64,000 nucleotides of DNA from Verticillium longisporum (taxonomy: Eukaryota; Ascomycota; Sordariomycetes; Glomerellales; Plectosphaerellaceae): the NCBI GenBank assembly GCA_019188255.1, contig JAETXT010000005.1, forward strand, positions 1,426,001 to 1,490,000, given 5' to 3'. This document shows, piece after piece, positions 1 through 13,140 of this stretch. The translations under genes and the position numbers were made by a program. Numbering within the stretch: the stretch's first letter is position 1; each line of letters begins with the position of its first letter. Under the pieces are notes generated by a model, which saw only the letters and a program-made list of their open reading frames with translations, ran no database searches and was not told the DNA's origin.

Positions 1-3000
1 TGCTGGCAGAGTTGCGATTCTGTAGGCTTTGTGGCGTAGGAGCCCCATTGGAGGCCGGAGTCTCAGGGAATCCGCCCGGGACGTCAGTATCGAGTGGTGT
101 CGCACGCGTCTCCATGATGGCGAGGCTGTAGGTAAAACTTCAAGCCCAGACAGGCCAAGGACAGCCCGATGATGTGTTGAGCAGCAGAATAGAAGGCCAG
201 GATTGGGTGGATGAACTAGCCGCCCAAAGCTGTGGTGGTGAGTCTCGGGGCACCACAAGGTAACGTGAACTCGTTAGAAGACGGATTGCCTTGGAGAGAG
301 AATGAAAAGTCACATTCTGCACAGCGTCAAGGGACGCGGCAAACGGCACCAAATAGTCAGATCGGACATTATGATCCCAGGCCACGGGCCACGGAGCCAC
401 GGAGGTTTGCCGACCGTACTACGAGGCTGACTGTGGCCGAAGGCCGAGAAGGGTCTGAAAGTGTGCCTGGACATCGGGCACAAAACTGTCCGAAGTGCCC
501 CAAGGATCGCGGTAAGGGGGAGTCTATGACGAGCTCTGGGGGTGGGATCCACGATGAGATCAGACTGACTGGTCTCAAGATCATCAAGTGGGAAAAGGCC
601 CAGATAAGGTACGGTAGGCTAGCTACGCCAGATCATCCGATTGGGTCGGTTTCGACGTGGTACCACAACCTCAGGGTTGCTGCTGGAACGCGTGTTCCAA
701 TGTTTTCGACATACCAGATGGCAGATGACCCATGTGGCAGTTCAGTTTACATGGAACGATCGTGGATTACACACTGAGGCGTTCACCTCAGTCATCGTGC
801 TGACGGATCTGATAGCCAGTAGCCCTGAGGCTGCGATTTAGTGTGTCAACCTTAGCTACATGTACTCATGTGATATGAACCCTGACCCGTTCTCAGGATC
901 TCGAAAACTGATGGATCCGCCAAATATTAGGAACCTGTGAGCAGAGAGTACCGTGAGGACTTTGACCATGAGGCTCTAGTCCAGGAGCGTCGCGAATCTT
1001 TCACGAGCCAAGCTCCGCGTCTGGCTCACTTCTCGTGCCGTATGCGGCACCCATTCATCTACATTTCCAAACAAGCTTCCACTAAGCGAGCGATGTCGAT
1101 GACCCAATCACGCCCTGATGTTATCCCACCATTGTCCTAGTACGCGTCATGATTCTGACCACCATCCAAACGTCATCCACTTCGAGACATTACAAATTAC
1201 AAATTTGCAAAAGCTGAATCGCAAGCACCGATGCCTCTCGGAGCTTGTGAGGGGACACGGTCCGTCGCCGATGCCGTGGTATATTCCTTCTGCCACAGGT
1301 TTGCTAGGGTGGGATCCGATCGGATTGTTTGCACAAGGCCAGCTGAAAGCTCCGAATTGGCCAGTGCAGTCACATCGATTACCGGGCAATCTCCCGATAT
1401 TGCTTTTCACGACGGGTTCGTGCCTCTTCATTTGCCGTAAGAGAAGGAAAATGAAGCTGTCACGAGGGGAGCTTGGCGAGTATGGTAGCAAACGACGGCG
1501 TAAACCGCGTCCAGCAGCTGGTGGTTTGGCTCGTGACACGCCTGCCACGGCGCTTCATGAATGTCAGCATGCGTAGGGTATTGGCAATCAGTCTCCTAAC
1601 ACCGTTATGATGACCCAGACGTGGCGCCTGTTCGATAAGTGAATTCCACGGAGCTTGTACCACCAGGAGAAGAGCCATGTGTGCATGCGCGATTGTCATT
1701 GACAGAACTGGGCAAAGCTGTCGACAGAAAATCTGGCACTCCTAAAATCCTTCACCTAACAACACCACTACAACCACCAAAATGACCGAATCTTCACACC
1801 ATAATACACCTACAAACGCTAGGGGCTGCTACCTTTATGGATAAATCCAGAACGTGTTAATCACTGGATTAATTCAATGCCGCAACGGATGAGGGATGTG
1901 GTAGCTATGGAGGGTAGAATGACTTGTTGGTAGATATGAGTGAATTGAAGAGTGCCAAATTTTCTGTCAACAGCTTGCTGGGGTCTGCCGGAATGCAAAT
2001 ATGTCACGTGATTTGGGACAAGGCTGAGCTGTGCATATCGTTCGTCGCCATCGAGGAACACCATGGACAGTGAGCTGTTTTCTGAGACCACACAGCACCA
2101 TTCGCAGTTAAAACTTCAAATTTTGTTTTCAAATCAAGAGGAAGTGCTCAATTGCATTTTCATCCACCATAAACAACACCATCAATCACTGCGTACGTCT
2201 GTGGACTTTTTGATGCTTAATTCCCCCATTATTCTGAACGAACATGTGACAAAGCTTAATTGAGATTTCGGACGATCAAACCTGGGGAAAAAACTGCATG
2301 ACCAATGAGCGAAAAACGCCCCTGAGACACTTCGAGATGTTTATCCACTTCGCATATATTGAATAGCCCTGAGGATAAGCTCGACTGTCTTCCTACTACC
2401 GTAGTAAGAGTCACAAGATGCTGTCCCAGGAGCCTCAAAGTAAGACAACTCGAGCTGAACATCTCGTGTCACAGCAATATACCGAAGTATCGTACTGAGT
2501 AAGATTCCTACTTGTATTCATTGAAGCTTCACACGCTTGGTTTTGGTGTCGGCCAACCTCATCCTGGCCGCAACCGGCAACATCACGCCGATGGGCGAGA
2601 CCACCAGACGCCACCACGAGCGGTCTGAACAAGAAATCTCATCGCGTCAAGTCTAAAAGGCGCTATTGGACTTCGTTCTCTGCCTCCTCCCATGAAAGGC
2701 TACACATAATTGGAGCATGTATGGGTAGTGTTGCAGTGGCAGCAATTGCTCTATCCCACGACCACGAAGGCATTATATCTACACTCGAAATCTTAACCGA
2801 TCTTGACAGGACGTATCCGGCGGTAAAAAATGATAACAATTCAATCTACTGAAATACTCAACTCATTCTGTGATGTACTGGCAATAATCGTGCCCCTACC
2901 CGTGAGGCTCGATCCATCATGATCGCCTGCCGCAAGCAGCCTCCATCGTTCCCCGCAGCCTAACATGTGTCTCACACAGGGGGACAACCTTCGCTGGCTC

Positions 3001-3300
3001 CTAAATCGCAAGCGCATCGGATTCGCTACTCAAGTACGACCCTTGAACAGCAACACTTGCATCGTGAGAAATCAATCAAGGCCACCGACCACGCCTCGCC
3101 AACACTCGAACCAATGCAAATCAGACCACAACCAGGCGGATCACGAGACGGAGCAAGTATGATGGATAACAAATTATTCTTAAGGATAGACATTAAGCTA
3201 GATCACTCTTTTCAAACCCGAGCATCCCTGAGACTCGAAAACCAGAAAAGAGAAGAATGAACACCCTGAAATCATGACCCCGAAACGCCCCCCGAATGTG
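1..3300. other. Left flank without a confident gene
   Basis: Open reading frames here are short, overlap on both strands and show no motif I recognise. The longest is a 181-residue plus-strand frame at 232-777. A minus-strand stretch around 140-400 (86 residues, partly hydrophobic) looks slightly protein-like in two frames and could be a decayed exon. Base composition is mixed rather than the GC-rich codon pattern of the genes further right. The last 70 bp or so probably belong to the 3' untranslated region of the deacetylase gene that ends at 3368. Confidence 0.5.
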
Positions 3301-3367
3301 CCGTCCTCTAATGCTGAATTATGTGTGTCTGTGCAAAATGTGCAAGGTGGTCGCTCGACTCTCTCGC

Positions 3368-5694
3368 TCAGGCAGCGATGCTGACGGCGGTGCCGAGGGT
3401 GAGGGTGACGGGCGAGCCGCTGAGGGTGACCCACTGGATGGGGGGCTCCGAGCCGACGACGTCGGCGGTGGCGGGGCCGCCGGCAGCGGTGACGGAGCCG
3501 GAGGGGAAGGTGACGGGGACGGGGACGGCGCAGGAGTTGCCGTTGGCGGTGACGGTGATGGACTTGATCGAGTTGCCGTCGGCGGCGTAGCCGTAGGAGA
3601 CCTTGGGCTTGCAGGCGTCGAGGGTCTGGCGGTCGATGAAGTACTTGCCAATGTCGTCGTGCTTGAGGGTGGTGATGGGCCAGTTGGTGAGGCGGGTCAT
3701 CTCCTGGGCAATGGTCTCGACCCAGGCCATGACGAGGGACATCTTGGCCGTCCTGGTGCCGACGGTGATGGTGGGCTGGTCGTTGAAGCGGAGGTTGGCC
3801 TGGTGGAACATGTAGGGGTCGGCCTGCAGGCTCATGAGGTAGCGCGTGTTGGTGGCGCGGGCGTTGTCGAGGAGGTTCTTGAAGTCGCCAGTACCGGCCG
3901 AGGTCTCCTTCCACTCGCGGAGCGTGCACTCGGCCGTGTCGCAGTTGTAGTAGATGGTGGTGGCGAAGCGAGGCATGATGTTGAGGCCGGCGTAGCCGTT
4001 GTCAGCGACGGTGCTCGTCAGGGGGTGGTACTTGTTGCCGAGGTTGCGCAGGGGGTTGCGCGTGTTGTCACCGACAACGTTGGTGATGCCGTTCTCGATC
4101 CAGGCCCTGATGGCGTCACCGTTGTGCATGCCGGTGATGGCAGGGGGGACGAGGCCGTGGGCAGAGAAGCGCGTGGCCTGGTCGATGCCCATCTGCTTCA
4201 TCCAGGCCTGGTTGGACTGGATCTCGCGCTTGACGTCGGCGTAGGTGGCGTTGTTGAGCGACATGTGGGAGAAGGTGTGCGAGAGGTGGCCAAAGGCGTC
4301 ACGGTTGGCAGCCTTCTGGAACCAGACAGCAAAGCTGTCGCGGTCGGCACAGGCCTTGGTCCAGTTGTAGGTGGTGAACATGTCGGGCCAGTAGTCCTGG
4401 CCGGTGCCGAGGGGCTTCTGGAACTCAAGAGGAGTGGCAGGGAAGTCATCCTGGTAGACGGCCGTGTCGGGGTCGCAGTAGTTCTCTGAGCCGGATCGGG
4501 TGGTGGCGGCCTCAATGTCACCGTTGCCGTTGTGGGCAAACTCGAGCCAGAAGGACGAACCCTGGGGCAGGCGAGTGTTGAGGTTCGTCTGCCACGAGAC
4601 GTGGCCGTTGAGATCAGCAGTGGTGCTCTTGTAGTGACCGCCGGCAGGGTAGTACAGATCGGTGCCGAGCTGGACGTCGTCGATCTGGGCGCTCAGGTGC
4701 GTCTTGCGCTTGCCAAGGAAAGCACCGCGGGTCATCCAGTGGATGTGAGCGTGCTGCAGGTAGTTGGAGGTGGACGACCAGTCAGGGGCCCACGAGGTGA
4801 ACCAGACAAACTGCTCGCGGCCGTCGATCTTGTTGATGACAGCGGCGACCGTCTCCGAGGTGTACGTGCCACCGGTGCCGAACTTGGCGACCTGCTTGGT
4901 GGTGGCCGTGTCCGTGATGGAGGCGGGGTAGTGCCAGAGGCCCTGGCTGGTGACACCGGCATTCCTGAGAATCATGTTAGTCCCAAGATGCTTGAGCGAG
5001 AGGACCAGGGGTTGTGCTGCGCGTGGGGGACTCACTTCTTGATGTTGGCAGTGGGGAAGGCGGAAACGTCAGTGAAGCTGATGAGCTGCTCAACACCGGC
5101 GCCGCAGCAGCCGCCGCCGACGGTGGTGACACCGAACTGGGGGCCGGGGTACTCGTTGATGCGGACCATGCGGACGCGGAAGTCGGCCTGGTAGGAGTGG
5201 ATGGCAGCCCACTGCTCAGTGGAGAAGGCGCTGTGCCAGCCGTCATCGTACTCGTAGGCGAGGGCGTCGGTGACGATGATGCCACCGTAGTTGCCGTGCT
5301 TCAGAGTCGAGTTGAGCTTGGGCAGGTCACGGCCCTCCTTGGGCACGATGTAGTGCTCATAGTTGATGCCGTAGCCGACGAGGCCGGCGCTGCCGAGAGA
5401 GGCGCTGTACTCATCACGAGCGAGGATGAGAACGGTGCCGGCGACACCAGCGGCATCGCTGTCCGAGCCGTCCGAGGCAGGGGCGTCGGTGGCCTGGACG
5501 GGGGCAGCCGTGGCGACGGTGCCGGTGGCAGTGGTGATGACAGGCACGGCAGACTCCTGGGGGTTGTTGTTGGTATCCGAGGGGGCAGGGGACGCCACGG
5601 CAGAGCCAGACGCCTGCCTGGCATCGAGAGCAGGGGCAGGGTGGGCCGAAGCCAGCATGCCCAGGACAGAGACGAGGCCGATCTGGCAACGCAT
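3368..5694 (-). CDS. agd3: Agd3-like secreted GAG deacetylase (CE18)
   Basis: Deacetylates partly the GalNAc residues of galactosaminogalactan outside the cell, giving the polymer positive charge and adhesion (known for Aspergillus fumigatus Agd3). Two exons, 5694-5036 and 4964-3368, are joined across a 70-bp GT-AG intron (5035-4965); the product is 751 residues. The N-terminus is a signal peptide (hydrophobic IGLVSVLGMLASA) followed by a Ser/Thr/Pro/Ala linker to about residue 75. The centre carries the NodB-like metal-site motifs of the family: an acidic 'QIDDVQLG' segment and a downstream 'LSHTFSHMSLN' H-x3-H segment. 'FSAHGLVPP' and 'GDNTRNPL' follow. The C-terminal 90 residues look like a beta domain. 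Start chosen because the signal peptide begins exactly there. Transcribed away from ega3, with which it shares a 4.6-kb intergenic region. Assignment is firm because all other GAG genes lie beside it. Confidence 0.92.
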
Positions 5695-7657
5695 GGTGTC
5701 CTGCGGTTGGGCTGAAAACGGAAAGGTATTGGGTGTGAAGAAGGGGGGCCGAAGCAGGAGTCGACAGGCTCGGGTGAGTCGTCTGGTAGTTGGGATGCAG
5801 GTGGATCAGGGGTAAGAGAAATGAGAGAGCAAACAAGTGTCAAGAGGGGGGGGGGATGTTGACAAGGTCTTGTAGGAGTCAGTCAGGTGGAGAAGAGAAG
5901 GCTCTTCTTCTTGTTGTTGTTGCTGTCGTGTGATGATGAGGGGGACAAGAGATGGCAGATGGAGACGTGAGGGCCCGAGCAATAAGTAGTCGAATCGAAC
6001 ACGAGGTTGTATGCTCAGGGGAGAGGTGGTATTCTCAGCTGTAGATCTCGAGGGGCCACCCGTCAGCCAGCCATGTGCGTGATCCAACCCGCCTGCATGG
6101 TCGTGAGAGCCACTGACAGCCCATTGACAAGCCCGCCATCGACACCATTGAGAGCCAGGCCCAGCATCGGCCAGGGCGAAACAGAGAAAAGAGTCGAGAC
6201 CGCCACGCCTCACAGCACGGCAAGGCTTGACGAGCCCACCTTGAGCATCTCATTTGGGACTTAGGGCTGCCAGCTGGAGGGACGGCTTGGACGGAAAAGA
6301 ACCAAATTCGGGGTGTGGGGATCCAGGGTCAAAGGGTAGATGGTCAGCCATGTCTCAGCCCCCGGAGAGCCTGGCCTCTGGGGCAATAGCGAGAGCAGCG
6401 AGAGCGGCCAGAGAAGCCAGAGCAGTGAGAGCAGCGAGGCGTCAGCAAGGCTCGGTTCACGCTTGGTCAGAGCTGGTGGGCGCGCCGCCGTGATGCTTTA
6501 CTGCATCGGGATGGATGAGCGGTCTTCGGCCGCCGGACCATGTGGGTAGTCGTGGTTAGTTAGCCCCGTCGTCTTTCGGGGTCCAGCTCCCACGCAGGAT
6601 TTGCATTTTTGCCCAAGAGCCATGTCATTTGCGTCCATGTCGGGAAGCCATCTCAGGGTCTGGATCTTTGTTGTTCGGGTTTTGGCTTTGGCCATTCTTC
6701 CCTTTGTTTGTCCATGGTGTTCCTGATCCAGAACTCTGGGGTTGTAGATGCCGGAGAGCTCTGGGGGCCATGAAGGCGACGGATTTGGTGATCCCAACCC
6801 CCCGGCTGGGCCCAGGCTCTCAGTTCTCGATGCGGACCAAAACCTACCCCGGAGTCCCAGAGACCCGGGACGACGGGGTCTTTGTTCAATCTACGCGCTG
6901 CCAAGCGGCCATCAGTTTCCCATAATGGTCTGGGTTCTCGCCTCATCGATATTGCTTCCGGCATGGTCACTTCTCGTTCGGGCCTCGCTGATCTGGTCTG
7001 GCTGATCTGGTCTGGCTGGTTTGGTCTGGCTGATCTGGCTCCATCCATGACCGATCAGCCTTGCCTTGTGTTGCCCTGCCTCATGTTGATCGGCTTTCTG
7101 GAAGGATCAGAGCTGGAAAGATCAGCTGTTGCGATATGGCCTGACTTCTGGAGGCTCGGCATCATCAACCAGCGATCTGGCGGTCAGCTCAACAAACCTT
7201 GACCGACCAGGGGAAACTAGAGGATGACAGGAGAAAGGAAGCAGGAAAGGAAAAAGAAGGAAAAAAAAAAAGCCACATCGGAATATTCCATCCGATGATT
7301 GTTGGAACACGAACATGACAAGAGGTCCTCACCGATTGCGGCGGAAGGATTAGGATTTTCAATATTCGCCTCCTCCTTCGCGGCCTTGCTTCCTCTGCCC
7401 GTCTGCCACGCGATCAATAATCCTGCAGGTGCCTGACCGACTGACTCTGGCGTGCGCCAGGGCGGGCTTCGGATTCGCAGCCTCAAGGAGGGGGGACGCA
7501 CGCAGTGGACGCACAATGGCGACGGGTGGCGGGCGCGCCACACACCCTCAGCGCGTGTGCCGCTGACAGATGCGCTGGTGGCAGACGGCTCACCGAGACG
7601 AGACGAGACCAGATGACAGAGAGTAGAGACGAGACGAAAACGCTGTGGTTGGTGGTC

Positions 7658-7689
7658 GGTGGTGGTGGTGGTGGTGGTGGTGGTGGTGG
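7658..7689. repeat. GGT trinucleotide microsatellite
   Basis: About ten uninterrupted GGT units followed by GGGC. It lies midway between agd3 and ega3 and generates artificial poly-Gly/Val/His/Pro frames on both strands. Confidence 0.95.
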
Positions 7690-8952
7690 GCACAAAGCGC
7701 ACCAGGAACCAGAACCCAAATCTTCGGCGGGAGGGCCCTCGGGCAGTGAGTGGTCCGATCGTGCCGTGCTCCATGCCACTGTGCCCCTTTGTGTGGATGA
7801 GAGAGAGAGGCTTGAGAGGGACAGAGAGCCAGAGAGCCAGCGAGACACGCACGCCCCCCTCCCTCTTGTTGTCGGACCTCGTGTTGGCGCAATGGCAGCA
7901 TGAGGCGCAATGGCAGCATGAGACGGAAAAGTTGCGACGATTCGACACCAGGGGAAGCGCTACCAGTAGCCCACTTCAGGTGGTGTCAGCTTAAGCAAAA
8001 CCCCCCGATTTGATCCCCCCCTTTCGTCGACCCACACAGGATGAAACCCCCTGGGTGTGTGTGGGGGTGAATGCTGTGCAGGGCAAGAGGTGTCAATCAC
8101 CCAGGGGGCCAACTGGGGGGTCATTGGGGTGCAGACAGGGGGGCTTGATGCACATGCATGGCTACGTGGCACAGGTCAAGACCAAAAAAGAAACAAAAGG
8201 CTGGACAGGGTCCCTGGTTCGTATGCAGAGCGGCAGAAGGGTACGAAAAAGCAAGGATCTGGAGACACTGATGCGGAGGACGTCAATCTGATTATTGATC
8301 TTGGCACACCTGGTTCTGTCTGGCTGTCTGAGTAATGCGCGGGTGCAAGACAAGAAAAAGACGAAGAAGCATCCAATCCTCCGCCAACACGGTAGGTAGG
8401 TACATGTATGATGGTCTGGCTATCGTGGTCTCCATCAGGCCATTGTCAAGGGTTCATGTCAGCTTTGCAAATTGAATGATGGCATCTCGTCATTCTGGCT
8501 GGCTCGCTGGCCGGTTGACCCGGCTGGTTCGCTGGCTGGTTCACTCTGAAGGCCATTTAGGCGGTAAGCAAGCAGGGTGTATTTTCATGCCGGCCACGTA
8601 ATTCACCCCTGGGTCCATGGATTGTTGTCTTCTTTTCTGTTGTACACGCCCCCTTCCTTTCCCACTACTTGCCTTGTCAGGAGCACCTTTTCCTTTTGGA
8701 GCAGAGATGAGCTGAGCAGGTTGGGACCAAAACGTTTGGTGGCGCCACCGAAATGACAAATGGCGAGAAAAAAAAAAGCTTGAGGACAAAGATTTACGCA
8801 GAGTGCTTCGACTAAGCCAGAAATCGGAAAAGAGGCTCCCGTGGCCTCGGATCAGATTACACCTGCCGGGAATTGGGGTCTGCAGAGTGGTGTGGGGGGG
8901 GTGGACAGTACAGGCGCTTGGTTCAGTTTGGTCTGGTCTAGCGAGCATCGGC

Positions 8953-8972
8953 GAGAGAGAGAGAGAGAGAGG
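8953..8972. repeat. GA dinucleotide run
   Basis: About ten GA units, flanked by ordinary intergenic sequence between agd3 and ega3. Confidence 0.9.
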
Positions 8973-10032
8973 ACTCACCGGTAGAGGTACACGAAGAGGT
9001 TCGAGAGCCTCCTGCTTGTGCACGCCATAGCGCCGGTGAGAGCAGCGTCAGAGCAGCTTGCCCAATGTGGGTTAGGTGTATGCACTTGGCTCGGGCCAGA
9101 TCGTCAGGGCCCTCGCCTGAAATAGGATTCTCATGGTCTTAGTGGTGTGGAAACGGCCCAAAGGGGAAATAGGCGATCGTGGGGGAGCCCTAGGGACCCG
9201 TTTGAGGGAGCTGCCAAGGCCAAGGCCGAGGCCTCACGCCCCAGCCCTCCTGATGAGGTAAGGTACATGTTATGTAGGCGGTAGGCGGCGGCTGGCGGCG
9301 GTAGGTACCAGGCTCAGGCGGGCCAGCACCGCTCAGGCGGGCCAGCACCAGTCAGGCTGACTGGCGGTACCTAGGTACCAAGCAGGGTGCAGTGCAGTCT
9401 TGAGAAGAGGGCTGAGCTTGCGGGAAGCTCCTTGATTTGTCGAGGAAGGGGAGGCTAGGCCTGCTGAACCAGCGGACCCCAAGCGCCCAAAGCACGACCG
9501 AGAATCCACCCACCCAGGCACCCAGCAGGTGCCACCTACCATACCTCCCTCAGGCAAGACAATGCACCTAGGGTAGGCAGACACCCAAAGCTCCAAGCGC
9601 AAGGCTTTCAGGGGACTTCACCCGCTGAAAGAATGGTGCGAGGTCCCCTAAGCAGCACCCCTCACCCCCCTCCCCCCCTCGCTCTGGCAGGCTCGACCCT
9701 TGGGCCTGGGCTTGAGCGAGCCACGCAAGCTGCACCTAAAATGTCGCCGACAAAGGGCCCCTCCCCTTTCCCACCAAACACAAACCCATATTGATCCACG
9801 ACTCGCTCCTCTGGAGCACGTTTGCTCATTGCTCCACGAGAACCATCTATTCACCTGCCTGCCGTTGAGGGAACTATTGAAAGCTACCATCAGCCACTCG
9901 TTCTTTGGTTTGCAGAAGACGTGTTTTTTTTTGTTACGGAAAAATTCCCGCATCAGCCGGCGTCGTCAGCTTCATCGGCCGACTCTGTCAGCTTCCTGCC
10001 TCCGCTCATATTCGGTTGGGGATCACCATCAT

Positions 10033-10130
10033 CCCTCAGATCATCAGCCCTCAGACCATCAGCCCTCAGATCATCAGCCCTCAGATCATCAGCCCTCAGA
10101 TCATCAGCCCTCAGATCATCAGCCCCTCAG
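10033..10130. repeat. 15-bp tandem array upstream of ega3
   Basis: About six and a half copies of a 15-bp unit, CCCTCAGATCATCAG, with one C for T variant and one extra C near the end. It ends about 210 bp upstream of the ega3 start and so probably lies in its promoter or 5' untranslated region. The unit length keeps the frame open, which creates a long spurious upstream extension of the ega3 reading frame. Confidence 0.95.
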
Positions 10131-10343
10131 CCATCTCAACATCGATCGATCTTGGGTTTGCCCTTTCTCAACTCAAAACAACCTGCCTTTGTCCTGTCGG
10201 CGATAGATCTCTCAGCTCGGCAGGTCCATCATCCCCGCAAGGCCCGGTCGATCCTCTCCAGAGTCTCCTCTCCTGCGTCTTACTCGCATCTCACCCACCC
10301 ACCTCATCCCACTCACATCCCTGTCCCCCCCCGGCCTCCCAAT

Positions 10344-11492
10344 ATGCCGCCCTCTGCAGACGTTGCCTCTGCAGACGTTGCCTCTGCAGACGTTGCCTCT
10401 GCAGACTCGCTCCACGCCGAGCCCAAGGCCGCCACCGCCAAGCCGCGATGGCCGCTATGGAAGAAGCTCGCGCTCGTGGGCGTCGTCCTAGTCGTCGCCA
10501 TTGCTCTCGCCGTCGGTCTTGGTGTAGGCCTGAGCAACCGAAACGGCGGCGGCGATGATGATGAGAACAACAACGACAACGGCAACAATAATGGCGGCGG
10601 CGGCGGTGGTGGAGGCGGCACCGGCGGCGGCAACTCGACGAGCCGCGAGTCCCTCTGGCAGCCCGAGGCCGGCGCGTCGTGGCAGATTGTGCTCATCAAG
10701 CCCATCGAGGTGCCCGCGAGCGGCGACGTGACGCCCGACGTCGATGCCTTTGATATTGACCTCTTTGACAACTCGGACGAGACGTTTTCGCGCCTGCGCG
10801 AGGCCGGCAAGAAGGTCATTTGCTACTTCAGCGCCGGGTCGTGGGAGGACTGGCGCGACGACAAGGATGACTTTGGCGACGACAACCTCGGCAAGGAGCT
10901 CGACGGCTGGCCCGGCGAGAAGTGGGTGGACGTGGCGAGCGACGGCGTCCGCAACGTCATGAAGAAGCGCATCCAGCTCGCTGCCAACCGCGGCTGTGAC
11001 GCCATTGACCCTGACAATGTTGACGGCTTTGTAAGCTTGCTGAACCAGGGGCGTCATGAACGAGCACGAGACTAATAACAGGCACAGCAAAACGACAACG
11101 GCCTCGGCCTAACCAAGGAGGACGCCGTTGACTTTGTCAAGTTCCTCTCCGAGACGGCCCTGCAGTACAACATGTCGACGGGCCTGAAGAACGCCGGCAG
11201 CATCATCCCCGACGTCCTCGAAGACGTCCACTTCTCGGTCAACGAGCAGTGCGTGCAGTTCTCCGAGTGCGAGACGTTTGCGCCCTTCATCAATGACAAC
11301 AAGCCCGTCTTCCACATTGAGTACCCCAAGGACGCGCCCAGCGTGTCGTCGACGGCCTCGAAGAGGGTGTGCACGCCCACGGGCGAGGCGGCCGGCACCG
11401 ACGGCTTCAGCACCGTCATTAAGAAGATGAACCTCGACGGATGGGTCGAGTTTTGCGACGGCGAGAAGTTCAACACGACCTTGGACGTCTGA
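10344..11492 (+). CDS. ega3: Ega3-like endo-alpha-1,4-galactosaminidase (GH114)
   Basis: Membrane-anchored glycoside hydrolase that cleaves deacetylated galactosamine-rich stretches of GAG (known for A. fumigatus Ega3). Exons 10344-11030 and 11088-11492 give 363 residues. I placed the intron end at 11087 because the branch-point-like ACTAATAAC (11071) lies too close to the earlier AG at 11081, and because the later AG restores the family-like 'DGFQNDNGLGLT'. Order: four ADVAS-type repeats, a basic stretch, one transmembrane helix (about residues 38-57), an Asn/Asp/Gly-rich flexible linker to about residue 95, then the GH114 barrel starting at 'SLWQPEAGASWQIVL' and including 'VICYFSAGSWEDWR' and 'GCDAIDPDNVDGF'. 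The frame is open upstream to an ATG at 9822, but the extension is translated tandem repeat; 10344 is preferred. Topology predicts an external catalytic domain. Confidence 0.92.
10353..10410 (+). repeat. 15-bp coding tandem repeat in ega3
   Basis: The unit GCAGACGTTGCCTCT repeats just over three times, ending in a partial copy, and encodes (S)ADVA repeats in the cytosolic tail before the transmembrane helix. Because the unit is a multiple of three, copy-number changes would keep the frame. Confidence 0.9.
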
Positions 11493-13140
11493 GAAGCCTG
11501 CCGCATCGTCCTGTCCCTTACTGTTGCCGACGCCTTCGACACAGCTGTGCAGCAGCATGTCCCGGATGAGGATGAGGCCAGCCAACCGAAGCCACAGGCG
11601 AGGCACCACGGCTGCCGGGCGACACATGATCACCAGTTTATTTTCAGTCATTTTCAGTCATTCATGCCAGGGGTCAGCATTGGGAGTCGGCTTTTGTCTT
11701 GGTTTTCCTTGCCGCGTTGTTTTTACATGATTTTTCCATGTCACACCGGTTGTCCCCCTCGGTGCTGTCAATTTGGCGCCCTCACTCGCTATGCCGAACC
11801 ATGCCTCTGAGCCGAGCCACGTTGGCCCCCAAGTTGAGCGAGCCACATTGGCTCCCAAGTTGAGCGAGCCACAGGTTCCCAAGTCGAGCGATCGACAGGT
11901 TCCCAAGTCGAGCGAGCCACAGGTTCTGCCGGCGTCGGGAATTGTCTCGTCCGGGACAAGCGACGGCGGGGGGGCATGGGGATGGCGCAAGACCAATCTA
12001 TGTACATGTACGTTGTATGCACGCATGCAGTCGACCTAGAACCTAAAACATAATTATTCACAAGAGGATTCAATATCCGATGCACCTTTCTTTGTCGAAA
12101 AAAGCCACAATGATGGCATGACGGTCATGAAGGTCCGCCGGTCAATGTATGCGCTGACAAGGGCGAGACAGCGAGACAGGCATGCCAGGCTGGAACCCCC
12201 TCCTCAAGGGTCACCGAGGGAGCATCTTGGCGGTCAGATCACCGACGCACCTTTCTTCCATTGATCTTCTGGTTGCAGGCGATCTCCCTCGCTGTGCGCT
12301 GTGCGACGCGGGGCGAAAAGCCCGGATTGCTGACAGCGGTTCGCGACTCTGGGCCCAAGGCACCACACGGCACGGCACAGCACAGCACAGCACGCAACAC
12401 GTTGAAGCGCAGCCATCCGCCAGCCGCCCCCTTCGCACCTCGTGTTTGTGTGCGGTCCCCCCATGTCGGCGCGGCAGACCAGCGGACAGAAAGAGGGGCG
12501 CCGCGCAGATCTGACTCGTGCCGCTGTTGGACTGGATGGACCCCTAGTCCGAGGAGCGATGAGTGCAAGTTCAAATACCGGGGCGCTGATGACCACCACT
12601 ACCTCCTGATATACCCATGCTCGCTTATTCTCTTGGTCAACGGACTTGATAGTTTCTTGGTGACGAGAGAGACTGAGGAGGAGAGCGCGTTAAGCTGCAC
12701 TTACAACCCGGTCAACCAACGAAAAGCCTGGCACGTGGTCTCCGTGCCGTAGATGCACGTCAAATGTAACCTCAGCACCCTCTCTGGCCATCCATCTTCT
12801 CCCCATTCCTCTTCTCTTTACGCGACCCAAGGGCTCAGCCTGTCTCTTTGTTAGCTGGCTCATCAGCCGCCAGACCCGCAATCCTTCACCCCGCCATCGA
12901 CGCAAGGAAAACACGCGTTTGCGTGACAGTCAGCACCGCGTCGCATCACCACCACACCACGACGACTATTTTCAGCAATCGCATTCTCTCACTGGTCACC
13001 CCATCTTCCGTCTGTTGTTTTGTTGTGGTAGCAACTGGCATTCTTGCGGTTCATTGAACTTCCGGCCATCAATCCGCGTCGCCCTCGTGTAGGTACAGAG
13101 AATAAACAAATTGGGTAGAGATCCGCGTCGACTGCCCACC
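11493..13140. other. Intergenic region ega3/sph3
   Basis: Both neighbours are transcribed rightward, so this holds the ega3 3' end and the sph3 promoter. A block of near-repeats of AAGTTGAGCGAGCCACA/AAGTCGAGCGAGCCACAGG lies at about 11829-11925. Short ORFs at 12182-12752 show no recognisable motif. A hydrophobic peptide (SVCCFVVVATGILAV) is encoded just upstream of sph3 at about 13006-13054, but it ends in a stop and I could not splice it to the gene. Confidence 0.5.

Larger units (their letters stand above)
5695..10343. other. 4.6-kb divergent intergenic region agd3/ega3
   Basis: No convincing gene. The ORFs in it are low-complexity or strand shadows, for example the proline/histidine-rich minus frame at 7217-7948 that is created by a GGT/ACC repeat. 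It contains poly-C/G runs, a GGT microsatellite near 7658-7689, a GA run near 8953-8972, and a 15-bp tandem array just before ega3. It must carry the promoters of both flanking genes, but I could not place a clear TATA box for either. Confidence 0.6.

Noticed and set aside
3296..4489. A 397-codon plus-strand frame opposite agd3
   Set aside because: Gly/Val/Asp low-complexity translation, antisense to recognisable deacetylase motifs.
7217..7948. 243-codon minus frame with poly-Thr/His/Pro
   Set aside because: Driven by the GGT microsatellite; no domain and no splice structure.
9822..10343. N-terminal extension of ega3 from an upstream ATG
   Set aside because: Made mostly of translated 15-bp repeats and Pro/His stretches; the ATG at 10344 directly precedes the tail and membrane helix of the family.
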